Below are positions 26,918-35,184 of a DNA stretch of 64,000 nt, one piece after another; within the stretch, counting starts at the first letter, position 1; every line of letters starts with the position of its first letter. The stretch is from Actinomadura craniellae. Its GTDB lineage: Bacteria > Actinomycetota > Actinomycetes > Streptosporangiales > Streptosporangiaceae. A model generated the notes under the pieces. That model was given only the letters and a program-made list of their open reading frames with translations. It was not told where the DNA came from and did not search any database. Both the position numbers and the translations under genes were made by a program. Location: the NCBI RefSeq assembly GCF_003289645.1, contig NZ_QLYX01000008.1, forward strand, positions 144,147 through 208,146. Direction: 5' to 3'.

Positions 26918-28303
26918 ATGAGACTCCGTCACCTGGCCGTGCTGCTGAGCGCGGCGCTCACCCTGACCGGCACCGCCTGCGGCGTCAAGTCCAGCGAGGA
27001 CGGCTCAGGGTCCACCCCGCTCGAGACCGCCGGACCACTGGACCCCAACACCAAGGTCTCGATCACGGTCGGCTGCCAGCCCCCCAAGACCGCCAAGGCC
27101 GAGCGCGCGGCCTGGGACGACGACGTCAAGAAGTTCCAGGCCAAACACCCGAACATCACCATCGTCAGCAAGGACGCGTTCCCCTGCATCGTCCCGGAGA
27201 CCTTCCAGGCCAAGCTCGCGGGCGGCCAGATGGAGGACGTCTACTACGTCTACTACACCGACGTCCAGAACATCATCCGGAACCGGCAGGCCGCCGACAT
27301 CACCGCCTACGTGAACGGCGTGCAGAGCGTCAAGGACGTCAACCCCAAGTTCCTCCAGGCGTTCAAGAACGACAAGGGCCGCGTCTACGGCCTGCCGCGC
27401 AAGGCGTACACCACCGGCCTCGTCTACAACCGCAAGCTGTTCACCCAGGCCGGGCTGGACCCCGCCAACCCGCCCCGGACCTGGGCCGAGGTCCGTGCGG
27501 CGGCCAAGAAGATCGCCGCCCTCGGCGCCGGCCACGTCGGCTACGGCGAGTACAGCGCGGCCAACACCGGCGGCTGGCACTTCACCTCGGAGATCTACGG
27601 CCAGGGCGGCGAGGTGGTGACCGCCGACGGCAAGAAGGCCGCCTTCAACAGCCCCCAGGGCCGCGCCGTCCTGCAGAACCTCAAGGACATGCGCTGGACC
27701 GACAACTCCATGGGGACCAAACAGCTGCACCGCTGGGAGGACCTCATGCGGATGATGGGCAGCGGCAAGCTCGGCATGATGGTCGGCGCCCCCGACGTGG
27801 CCGTCGAGGTCTTCCTCAACTTCGGCGCGAAGATCGAGGACCTCGGCACCACCACGCTGCCGGAGGCCAAGGCGTCCCTGCTCGGCGGTGACGGCTACAT
27901 GATCAGCCCCAAGGCGAGCCCCGACCAGATCAAGGCCGCGATCCTGTGGCTGGAGTTCCGCAACCTGACCCCCGGCCAGGGGCAGTTCGACTACCAGCGG
28001 TTCAAGGACATCGGCCGGCCGGTCGGCGTCCCGGAGAACCTGCTGTGGGGCGCCAACGCCAGCGGTACCAAGGAGCGGGAGCTGCGCCGGCAGTTCGCCA
28101 CCGTCCCCGTCGAGAACTTCGCCCCCTACGAGAGCGGCTCGGCGAACATCACCCCGAAGGTGGAGCCGCCCAACGCGCAGGCCATCTACGCGATCCTCGA
28201 CAGCGCGATGTCGGCGGTGCTGACCAGGAAGGACGCCGACATCGACCAGCTTCTCGCCGACGCGGAGAAGAAGGTCAACGCCCTGCTGGCCCGCACCAAC
28301 TGA
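26918..28303 (+). CDS. Sugar ABC transporter substrate-binding lipoprotein
   Basis: A 461-residue family-1 extracellular solute-binding protein. The signal peptide ends in a lipobox-like TGTAC with the modified Cys at residue 21. Typical core segments follow: a YVYYTDVQNIIRNRQAADIT-type cleft strand and GLPRKAYTTGLVYNRKLFTQAG. It delivers an oligosaccharide, probably an alpha-glucoside given the GH13 enzyme downstream, to the two permeases encoded next. No ATPase gene is present; such systems usually share an MsiK/MalK-type ATPase encoded elsewhere. Confidence 0.9.
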   Translation: MRLRHLAVLLSAALTLTGTACGVKSSEDGSGSTPLETAGPLDPNTKVSITVGCQPPKTAKAERAAWDDDVKKFQAKHPNITIVSKDAFPCIVPETFQAKLAGGQMEDVYYVYYTDVQNIIRNRQAADITAYVNGVQSVKDVNPKFLQAFKNDKGRVYGLPRKAYTTGLVYNRKLFTQAGLDPANPPRTWAEVRAAAKKIAALGAGHVGYGEYSAANTGGWHFTSEIYGQGGEVVTADGKKAAFNSPQGRAVLQNLKDMRWTDNSMGTKQLHRWEDLMRMMGSGKLGMMVGAPDVAVEVFLNFGAKIEDLGTTTLPEAKASLLGGDGYMISPKASPDQIKAAILWLEFRNLTPGQGQFDYQRFKDIGRPVGVPENLLWGANASGTKERELRRQFATVPVENFAPYESGSANITPKVEPPNAQAIYAILDSAMSAVLTRKDADIDQLLADAEKKVNALLARTN

Positions 28304-28309
28304 AAGCCA

Positions 28310-28339
28310 CCGGGGGGCGCCCCGCGGGGCGCCCCCCGG
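28310..28339 (+). terminator. Very strong hairpin between binding-protein and permease genes
   Basis: A perfect 14-bp GC stem (CCGGGGGGCGCCCC at 28310-28323 and its complement at 28326-28339) occupies most of the 55-bp gap. There is no U-tract. In sugar ABC operons such a hairpin often stabilises the upstream binding-protein mRNA and lowers permease expression, and that role is inferred here. Confidence 0.7.
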
Positions 28340-28358
28340 CCCACCGGCGAGGACGACG

Positions 28359-29270
28359 ATGACCGCACTGCAGAACAGGTCGCGCAAGACGGACGGGCGG
28401 CGGCTCGGCCTGGTGGCGCGGCGGAACATCACCGCCTACGGATTCCTGAGCGGAGCGCTGATCTGTTTCGCGTTCTTCTCCTGGTATCCGATGTTCCGCG
28501 AGGTCGTCCTGAGCTTCCAGGAGAACAACTTCGTCGACCCGCCCGTCTGGGTGGGGTTCGACAACTTCACCACCGTGTTCAAGGACCCGGCCTTCAGGTC
28601 GGCATGGATCAACACCGCGGTGTTCACGCTGCTGGCCCTGCTCTGCGGCTACCTGATCCCGTTCGTGATCGCGCTGGTCCTCAACGAGCTGCGGCACGCC
28701 CGCGGCTACCTGCGGTTCGTGGTCTACCTGCCGGTCATGCTGCCCCCGGCCGTGTCGGTGCTGCTGTTCAAGTGGTTCTACGACCCGGGGCCCGGGCTGT
28801 TCAACCAGATCCTCGAACTGGCGCACCTGCCCGGGCTGAGCTGGCTGGACTCCCGGGACACCGCGCTGATCTCGCTGGTCATCGTCTCCACCTGGATGAA
28901 CCTGGGCAGCGGGACGCTGATCTACCTGGCCGCGCTGCAGAGCGTCCCGGGCGAGCTGTACGAGGCCGCCGAGCTGGACGGGGCGGGCGTGCTGCGCCGG
29001 ATCTGGCACGTCACGATCCCGCAGACCCGGCTGATCCTGCTGGTGATGCTGCTGCTGCAGATCATCGCGACCATGCAGGTGTTCATCGAGCCGTACCTGC
29101 TCACCGGGGGCGGCCCCGAGGACGCCACGATCAGCGTCGTCTACCTCATGTACCAGTACGCCTTCAACTTCGGGAACTTCGGCGGGGGCAGCGCTCTCGG
29201 GCTGATGCTCATGCTGGTCCTCTTCGTCTTCTCCGCCGCCTACCTGCGCCTGTCGCGCGACAACACCTAG
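28359..29270 (+). CDS. Sugar ABC transporter permease, MalF type
   Basis: A 303-residue inner-membrane permease with six transmembrane helices and the EAA loop ELYEAAELDGAGVLRRIWHVTIPQ (about residues 205-228), which contacts the ATPase. It forms a heterodimer with the MalG-type permease encoded 12 bp downstream. Confidence 0.92.
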   Translation: MTALQNRSRKTDGRRLGLVARRNITAYGFLSGALICFAFFSWYPMFREVVLSFQENNFVDPPVWVGFDNFTTVFKDPAFRSAWINTAVFTLLALLCGYLIPFVIALVLNELRHARGYLRFVVYLPVMLPPAVSVLLFKWFYDPGPGLFNQILELAHLPGLSWLDSRDTALISLVIVSTWMNLGSGTLIYLAALQSVPGELYEAAELDGAGVLRRIWHVTIPQTRLILLVMLLLQIIATMQVFIEPYLLTGGGPEDATISVVYLMYQYAFNFGNFGGGSALGLMLMLVLFVFSAAYLRLSRDNT

Positions 29271-29282
29271 GGGCCGGCCACG

Positions 29283-30242
29283 ATGTCGAATCTCACCGCC
29301 ACCCGCCCACCCGGCACCGTCCCGGCGAAGGCCGAGCCCGCGTGGCGACCGCGCCGGCGGTTCACCTCCCAGCACCGGACGGTGCTGTCGCCGCACCAGC
29401 TCAACTCGCGGTGGGGCCGCCGGATCTACTGGCTGGTCCTGGTGTCGGTCGTGCTGCTGTTCACCGCGATTTTCGTGTTCCCGCTGTACTGGATGATCAC
29501 CGGGGCCATGAAGACCGGCGAGGAGTTCGCCCGGATCCCGCCCACCTACGTGCCGTCGAGGTTCTCCCTCGACAGCTACCGGGAGGCGTGGACCCTGATG
29601 AACCTGGACCGGTTCCTGCTGAACACGCTGCAGTACGCGGCCGGCGCCTGGGCTTTCGCGCTCGCCTTCGACGTCGGGGCGGCCTACGCGCTGTCCAAGC
29701 TGCGCCCGTTCTTCGGCAACGTGATCCTGCTGGGCATGCTGGCCACGCTGATGATCCCGCCCACGGTGATCCTGCTGCCGGCCTACCTGACGGTGAAGGA
29801 CCTGCCGATCCTCAACCTGGACCTGCTGAACACCCCGTGGGCGATCTGGCTGCCCGCGGTCGCCAACGGGTTCAACATCTTCCTGCTCAAACGGTTCTTC
29901 GACTCGATCCCGACCGAACTGCTGGAGGCCGCGCAGATCGACGGGGCCTCGCCGCTGCGGGTCCTGCTCTCGGTCGTCCTGCCGGTGTCCCGGCCGATCC
30001 TCGGCGTGGTCTCGATCTTCACGGTGGTCAACGTGTGGCGCGACTTCGCCTGGCCGCTGCTGGTCCTCCAGGACCCGGAGAAGATGACGATCAGCGTCGG
30101 CATCGCGTCGCTGCGGGCCAACATGCCGCAGACGACCATGACCGCGGCCCTGGTGATCGCGAGCATCCCCACGATCGTCGTCTTCTTCATCTTCCAGCGG
30201 CACATCATGGCCGGCCTGACCGCGGGCGGCCTCAAAGGCTGA
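29283..30242 (+). CDS. Sugar ABC transporter permease, MalG type
   Basis: A 319-residue permease with a charged cytoplasmic N-terminus (1-50) and six transmembrane helices. Its EAA loop is ELLEAAQIDGASPLRVLLSVVLP (about residues 217-239), followed by ITxxxxxxFxWPLLVLQ-like spacing. It partners the preceding MalF-type protein. The alpha-glucosidase gene follows by 57 bp with an AAGGAG ribosome binding site. Confidence 0.92.
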   Translation: MSNLTATRPPGTVPAKAEPAWRPRRRFTSQHRTVLSPHQLNSRWGRRIYWLVLVSVVLLFTAIFVFPLYWMITGAMKTGEEFARIPPTYVPSRFSLDSYREAWTLMNLDRFLLNTLQYAAGAWAFALAFDVGAAYALSKLRPFFGNVILLGMLATLMIPPTVILLPAYLTVKDLPILNLDLLNTPWAIWLPAVANGFNIFLLKRFFDSIPTELLEAAQIDGASPLRVLLSVVLPVSRPILGVVSIFTVVNVWRDFAWPLLVLQDPEKMTISVGIASLRANMPQTTMTAALVIASIPTIVVFFIFQRHIMAGLTAGGLKG

Positions 30243-30299
30243 CCCGTCCCTTCGAGCGAACCCGGACACCCTTCCAACAGCCCTAAGGAGTACGTCAGC

Positions 30300-31847
30300 A
30301 TGCCCGAAACATGGTGGCGGGGAGCCGTGATCTACCAGGTCTACCTGCGCAGCTTCGCCGACGGCGACGGCGACGGCGTGGGGGACCTGGCGGGCCTGCG
30401 CTCCCGCCTGCCCTACCTGGCCGAACTGGGGATCGACGCGATCTGGCTGAACCCCTGGTACCCGTCGCCGCTGGCCGACGGCGGCTACGACGTGGCCGAC
30501 TACCGCGACATCCACCCGTCCTTCGGCACCCTGGCGGAGGCCGGGACGTTCATCTCCGAGGCGCACGCCCTCGGCATCCGGATCATCATCGACGTGGTGC
30601 CCAACCACACCTCCGACGCCAGTGACTGGTTCCGGCAGGCACTGGCCGCCGGGCCGGGCTCGCCCGAACGGGCCAGGTTCTGGTTCCGGCGCGGCACCGG
30701 CGACGCCCCGCCCAACGACTGGCAGTCCATCTTCGGCGGCCCCGCCTGGACGCGGGTGCCGGACGGGGAGTGGTACCTGCACCTGTTCGCCCCCCAGCAG
30801 CCCGACTTCAACTGGACCCACCCCGACGTGCGCGCCGACTTCCTGGACGTGCTGAAGTTCTGGTTCGACCGGGGCGTGGACGGCATCCGCATCGACTCGG
30901 CCGCCGTCCTGATCAAGGACCCGGACGCCGAGCCCGACGGCCTGGACCCCTACACCGACCGGGACGCCGTCCACGAGATCTACCGGGACTGGCGGCGGCT
31001 GGCGGACACCTACCCCGGCCGGATGCTGGTCGGCGAGGTGTGGCTGCCCGACCAGGAGAGGCTGGCCCGCTACCTGCGCCCCGACGAACTGCACACCGTC
31101 TTCAACTTCCCCTTCCTCGGCGCCCCCTGGGACGCCACCGCGCTGCGCACCGTCATCGACGACACCTTCGCCACGCTCGCACCGGTCGGCGCCCCCGCCA
31201 CCTGGGTGCTCTCCAACCACGACGTGACCCGCACCGTCACCCGCTACGGCCGCGCGGACACCTCGTTCGACCACGCCGACCGCAAACACGGAACGCCCAC
31301 CGACCTCGCGCTCGGCCTGCGCCGCGCCCGCGCCGCCGCCCTGCTGTCCCTGGCGCTGCCCGGCAGCGTCTACGTCTACCAGGGCGAGGAACTGGCCCTG
31401 CCCGAGGCCGAGGACCTGCCGGACGAGCTGCTCCAGGACCCGATCTGGCACCGTTCCGGGCACACCGACCGGGGCCGGGACGGCTGCCGGGTGCCGCTGC
31501 CCTGGTCCGGCGTCGAACCCCCGTTCGGGTTCGGCGGCGCCGAGCCCTGGCTGCCGCAGCCCGCCGGCTGGAAGGACCTGACGGTCGAGGCCCAGCAGGC
31601 CGACCCGTCCTCGATGCTGTCCCTCTACCGGGCGGCCCTGCGGATCCGCGCCGCCGAACTCGGCGACGGCACCCTGCGCTGGCTCCCGCTGGGCGAGGAC
31701 GTGCTCGCCTTCACCCGCGACTCCGGGCTGACCTGCGTGGTCAACCTCGGCACCGAACCCGTCCCGGTCACCGGCGAGATCCGGCTGGCCAGCGGCCCGC
31801 TGCCCGACGGCCTGCTCCCACCCGACACGGCGGTCTGGCTGCGCTGA
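30300..31847 (+). CDS. GH13 alpha-glucosidase / alpha-amylase family enzyme
   Basis: A 515-residue cytoplasmic GH13 glucosidase. The conserved regions are all present: DVVPNHTSD (region I), GVDGIRIDSA with the nucleophile Asp near residue 199, GEVWLP with the acid/base Glu near 245, and LSNHDVTR near 305. The QPDFNW-type and oligo-1,6-glucosidase-like spacing suggests an exo-acting alpha-glucosidase on maltose-, isomaltose-, sucrose- or trehalose-like sugars. It has no signal peptide, which suits hydrolysis of sugars imported by the ABC system upstream. Confidence 0.92.
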   Translation: MPETWWRGAVIYQVYLRSFADGDGDGVGDLAGLRSRLPYLAELGIDAIWLNPWYPSPLADGGYDVADYRDIHPSFGTLAEAGTFISEAHALGIRIIIDVVPNHTSDASDWFRQALAAGPGSPERARFWFRRGTGDAPPNDWQSIFGGPAWTRVPDGEWYLHLFAPQQPDFNWTHPDVRADFLDVLKFWFDRGVDGIRIDSAAVLIKDPDAEPDGLDPYTDRDAVHEIYRDWRRLADTYPGRMLVGEVWLPDQERLARYLRPDELHTVFNFPFLGAPWDATALRTVIDDTFATLAPVGAPATWVLSNHDVTRTVTRYGRADTSFDHADRKHGTPTDLALGLRRARAAALLSLALPGSVYVYQGEELALPEAEDLPDELLQDPIWHRSGHTDRGRDGCRVPLPWSGVEPPFGFGGAEPWLPQPAGWKDLTVEAQQADPSSMLSLYRAALRIRAAELGDGTLRWLPLGEDVLAFTRDSGLTCVVNLGTEPVPVTGEIRLASGPLPDGLLPPDTAVWLR

Positions 31848-31925
31848 GCGGCCGCCCGTCGTCGGGGTCCGACGAGCGGTGGTCCGGACCGTGCGCCCGC
31901 CGGAGCGGGGCCGCATACTCGGCGG

Positions 31926-32711
31926 GTGACGATCGACGATCTCCCCGATCCGCGTGCGCTGCTCGCGGAGACCGACTGGAGTGCCCTGGACGCGATGTGG
32001 GCCGGTCCGTACCACCCGCTCGACCCCGCGACGGCCACGCCGGACGCGCTGGCGGCTCTCGTGTCGGGCGACCGGGACGCCGTCACCGCCGCCCTGAACC
32101 ACCTCTCGGACGACCTGCGCCACCAGGGCTCCCTCTACGACGCGACGGGTCCCGCGGCCCGCTACGTCGCCGCGCTTCTCGCCGACCCCGGCAGCCGGCG
32201 GGCCCTGGCCCCGGCCTGGGAGGCCGGGCGCCGGCCGCTGCGCGCCAAGCTGCTGGACTGGCTGGCGGGGGTGGCCCACGCGGTCAGCGACGCCGGCGAG
32301 GAGCAGGCCCGGGAGTTCGGCCACCCGGACCCGGCGAGCACCCCGCGGTTCCGGGAGATCCGTGCCCTGCGCCCCGCCCTCTTCCAGGGGGTCTCGGCCT
32401 GCCTGGACGACGAGCATCCCACCGTCCACCATGCCGCCCTCGCCGCCTCGATCCCCCTTCTGGACGACCCCGCACTCCGCCACCACCGGACCGCGCTGGC
32501 CCCGCAGGTGCGCCGCGAGCTGGCGACGTGCGCCGACCAGGACCACCGCTTCGCCGCGATCTGCGGCCTGCGCGCCTGGGGGGCGGACACCACGACCCTG
32601 GACGCCCACGCGGAGCTGGCGGAGCACGAGCGGCGGCAGGAGGAGTGGGAGCGAGGGCGCCGGGGGCAGGGCATCTCCCATGACGGCCGGTTCGACGAGC
32701 CGCCCTTCTGA
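31926..32711 (+). CDS. HEAT-repeat-like protein of unknown function
   Basis: A 261-residue helical protein from a GTG start. Leu/Ala-rich amphipathic helices recur about every 35-40 residues, as in HEAT solenoids (for example AARYVAALLADPGSRRALAP and VHHAALAASIPLLDD). The segment HQGSLYDATGPAARYVAALLADP resembles HQGTRYEASAYAAPFLLELLADP in the accessory-region protein at 44258-45463, so the two appear to be distant paralogues. No catalytic motif is seen. Confidence 0.65.
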   Translation: MTIDDLPDPRALLAETDWSALDAMWAGPYHPLDPATATPDALAALVSGDRDAVTAALNHLSDDLRHQGSLYDATGPAARYVAALLADPGSRRALAPAWEAGRRPLRAKLLDWLAGVAHAVSDAGEEQAREFGHPDPASTPRFREIRALRPALFQGVSACLDDEHPTVHHAALAASIPLLDDPALRHHRTALAPQVRRELATCADQDHRFAAICGLRAWGADTTTLDAHAELAEHERRQEEWERGRRGQGISHDGRFDEPPF

Positions 32712-32782
32712 AGCCGCCGGGACGGCCGCTCTCCGGGAGCGGTTACGATCGGGGGCCACGGTCGCCTGTGCGGAAGGGAATC

Positions 32783-33022
32783 ATGTCTGATCAGTACGAG
32801 GCGGTGTTCGCCCGGTACGACCTCGACGGGGACGGGCAGCTCACCGTGGACGAGGTGACCGCGGCGATCGCGGGGATGTTCCCGGCGGCCGAGGTGGCCG
32901 ACCTGTCGGGGATCGTCAAGGCGCTGTTCGCCGAGTACGACACCGATCACGACGGGCTGCTGTCGGTGACCGAGTTCGTGCCGCTGGCGGAGAACCTTCC
33001 CGAACTCGGCTCCGAGGACTAG
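32783..33022 (+). CDS. EF-hand calcium-binding protein
   Basis: A 79-residue protein made of two canonical EF-hands: loop 1 DLDGDGQLTVDE (residues 13-24) and loop 2 DTDHDGLLSVTE (53-64), each ending in the bidentate Glu. It resembles calerythrin/CabD-type small actinomycete calcium sensors or buffers. The ATG follows GGAAGGGAATC. Its target is unknown. Confidence 0.85.
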   Translation: MSDQYEAVFARYDLDGDGQLTVDEVTAAIAGMFPAAEVADLSGIVKALFAEYDTDHDGLLSVTEFVPLAENLPELGSED

Positions 33023-33203
33023 AACGCCCGGCCCGCGCATCACCTCCGCACCGGAATCCGTCCGCCCGGCCAGGCCACCTGTCGACCCGCGTCCTGGAAC
33101 GGCCCCGCCAGCGGCCGTGATACGGAGGAGGTCGATCCGTTTGACCGCCCGGATGAAGTGAACCTTCCTGGGAGAAGGCACTGGTCACCCCGGGGAGGGC
33201 GCC

Positions 33204-33827
33204 GTGGCCGAGTACGAGGCTCGCCGGACGGCCGTTCTGCTGGTCGACCCCTACAACGACTTCATCTCCGAGGGCGGCAAGCTCTGGCCGCGGCTGCACG
33301 GCGTCGCGACCGAGGTGGGGCTCCTGGACAACCTGCGGAAGGTCGTCGCCGCGGGCCGCGCGGCGGGTGCGCGGGTGGTGTTCGTCCCGCACCGCCAGTG
33401 GGAGGAGGGCGACTACGAGGGCTGGGATCACCCCAACCCCACCCAGCGGCAGATGCAGCAGCGCCACACGTTCGCCCGGGGTACCTGGGGAGGCGAGTTT
33501 CACCCCGATCTCCGGCCCCGGGCGGGTGATGTGGTCGCCAAGCAGCACTGGGGCCAGAGCGGCTTCGCCAACACCGACCTGGACCTCCAGCTCAACCAGC
33601 ACGGCATCAGCCACGTGATCGTGATCGGCGTGCTGGCCAACACCTGCATCGAGTCCACCGGCCGCTTCGCCATGGAACTCGGCCATCACGTGACCCTCGT
33701 CCGCGACGCCACGGCCGCCTACAGCGCCGAACTGATGCACGCGGCCCACGAGCTGAACGGCCCCACGTACGCCCACTCCATCACCACCACGGCGGACCTG
33801 GTCCGCGCGCTCGACGCGACGCGCTGA
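33204..33827 (+). CDS. Isochorismatase-family cysteine hydrolase
   Basis: A 207-residue isochorismatase-fold protein with the catalytic triad Asp15 (LLVDPYNDF), Lys113 (VAKQHWG) and Cys148 (LANTCIESTGR), and the cis-peptide region just before the Cys. It probably hydrolyses an amide such as nicotinamide, N-carbamoyl or a related substrate. The start is GTG at 33204. Confidence 0.86.
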   Translation: MAEYEARRTAVLLVDPYNDFISEGGKLWPRLHGVATEVGLLDNLRKVVAAGRAAGARVVFVPHRQWEEGDYEGWDHPNPTQRQMQQRHTFARGTWGGEFHPDLRPRAGDVVAKQHWGQSGFANTDLDLQLNQHGISHVIVIGVLANTCIESTGRFAMELGHHVTLVRDATAAYSAELMHAAHELNGPTYAHSITTTADLVRALDATR

Positions 33828-33858
33828 CGGGCCCACCGGCCGGTTTCGCAGTAGTGCT

Positions 33859-33902
33859 TGACGCCTGTATCGGCTAACCGATATCCATAAGCTAACGGTT
33901 AG
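33859..33902 (+). promoter_or_regulatory. Promoter and double operator of the PadR-ABC module
   Basis: A -35-like TTGACG (33859-33864) and a -10-like TATCCA (33882-33887) are spaced 17 bp. The perfect dyad TATCGG-CTAA-CCGATA (33868-33883) fills the spacer, and a second dyad CTAAC-G-GTTAG (33892-33902) covers the predicted start of transcription. The layout fits autorepression by the PadR protein encoded 10 bp downstream. Confidence 0.65.
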
Positions 33903-33911
33903 GTATGGTGC

Positions 33912-34445
33912 ATGCAAGACGCGGTGCTGGCGATACTCGCGAAAGAACCGGCGCACGGTTACCACCTGCGTGCGCGGCTGCGGTGGGCTCTCGGCCCGCT
34001 GGGGGAGTCGATGAACGCGGGTCAGGTCTACGTGACGCTGGCCCGGCTGGAGAGAGCGGGACTGGTCGTCTGCGAACGGGCGGATGGGTTGCCGAACCGG
34101 CCGGGTCGCAAGGTGTACGCGCTGACTCCGGCCGGACAGCAGCGGGTGGCCGCCTGGCTGGCCGAGGTGAACTGGCCCAAACCGGACTTGGCGGAGTTCC
34201 ATCTCAAACTCGCTGTGGCGGCCGCGGGCGGACTCGCCGACCCGGTGGAGCTGGTGGCCGCGCAGCGCCGCGAGCTACTGCGCCGCCTGCGTGATGTCCA
34301 GCGCGCGGTGCTGGCCGAGCCGGACGACTCGACCCCCGGCTTGCTGCTGCAAGGGGTCGCGTTGCGGCTGCAGGCGGATCTGCGCTGGTTGGAAGCCTGC
34401 GAGCGGGTCTGGTCGAGGGCCGAGAACGAATCTGAGGATGCATGA
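33912..34445 (+). CDS. PadR-family transcriptional regulator
   Basis: A 177-residue PadR protein. The winged helix at the N-terminus has AILAKEPAHGYHLRARL, AGQVYVTLARLERAGLV and GRKVYALTPAG. A helical dimerisation domain (about 95-170) follows. It is the first gene of a three-gene operon with an ABC ATPase and an FtsX permease, overlapping the ATPase by ATGA. Such modules are typical drug- or peptide-responsive exporters. Confidence 0.88.
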   Translation: MQDAVLAILAKEPAHGYHLRARLRWALGPLGESMNAGQVYVTLARLERAGLVVCERADGLPNRPGRKVYALTPAGQQRVAAWLAEVNWPKPDLAEFHLKLAVAAAGGLADPVELVAAQRRELLRRLRDVQRAVLAEPDDSTPGLLLQGVALRLQADLRWLEACERVWSRAENESEDA

Positions 34446-35179
34446 ACGAATCCGGCGATGTGCTGCAGGTCCGCGACCTGTTCAAGAAGCATGGCCGCGG
34501 GCAGGGCCTGGTCCGCGCGGTCGATGGAGTCGACCTGGACGTACCGGCGGGACAGATGCTGGCGGTGATGGGGCCCAGTGGCTGCGGGAAGTCCACCCTG
34601 CTGCACCTGCTGGGTGGCCTGGAGCGACCCACCGGCGGGGAGGTGTGGCTGGCCGGCCGGCGCATCGACACGTTGAGCGAGCGGGCTCTGGCCCGGCTGC
34701 GGCGCGGCTCGACGGGATTCGTCTTCCAGGCATTCCATCTGGTGGAGGAACTGTCCGCGGCGGAGAACGTGGAACTGCCCGCGCTGCTGGCCGGCTGCTC
34801 ACCGCGCGCGGCGCGGCGGCGCGCGGCCGTGCTGCTGGAGCGGGTCGGGCTCGCCGGCCGAGCCCGGCACCTGCCCTCGGAACTGTCGGGAGGGCAGCGT
34901 CAGCGGGTCGCCATCGCCCGCGCCATGGCCAACGAGCCGCTGGTCCTGCTGGCCGACGAGCCGACCGGGAACCTCGACACCGCGGCGACGCTCGATGTGC
35001 TGAGGCTGTTCGAGGACCTGCGGTGCGCGGGGCAGACCCTCGTCATCGTCACGCATGATGAACGGGTCGCCGCGAACGCGGACCGGCTGATCTCGATGCG
35101 CGACGGCACGTTCGTGGACGACACCTGGCTGGCCGACCACGCCGGGCCGCTCGAGGGCCTGATCGAGCTGGGGGGCTGA
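34442..35179 (+). CDS. ABC transporter ATP-binding protein, MacB/LolD type
   Basis: A 245-residue ATPase with Walker A GPSGCGKST, signature LSGGQRQRVAIARAM, Walker B LVLLADEPTGNLD and switch His in VTHDE. It starts inside the PadR stop (ATGA) and its permease gene follows by 5 bp. It likely energises an efflux system induced through PadR. Confidence 0.9.
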   Translation: MNESGDVLQVRDLFKKHGRGQGLVRAVDGVDLDVPAGQMLAVMGPSGCGKSTLLHLLGGLERPTGGEVWLAGRRIDTLSERALARLRRGSTGFVFQAFHLVEELSAAENVELPALLAGCSPRAARRRAAVLLERVGLAGRARHLPSELSGGQRQRVAIARAMANEPLVLLADEPTGNLDTAATLDVLRLFEDLRCAGQTLVIVTHDERVAANADRLISMRDGTFVDDTWLADHAGPLEGLIELGG

Positions 35180-35184
35180 CCGCC

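Noticed and set aside
28275..32759. 1494-codon open frame on the minus strand
   Set aside because: It runs antisense to five well-supported genes of the sugar operon; composition (Gln/Arg/Gly/His-rich) is the usual GC-rich shadow.
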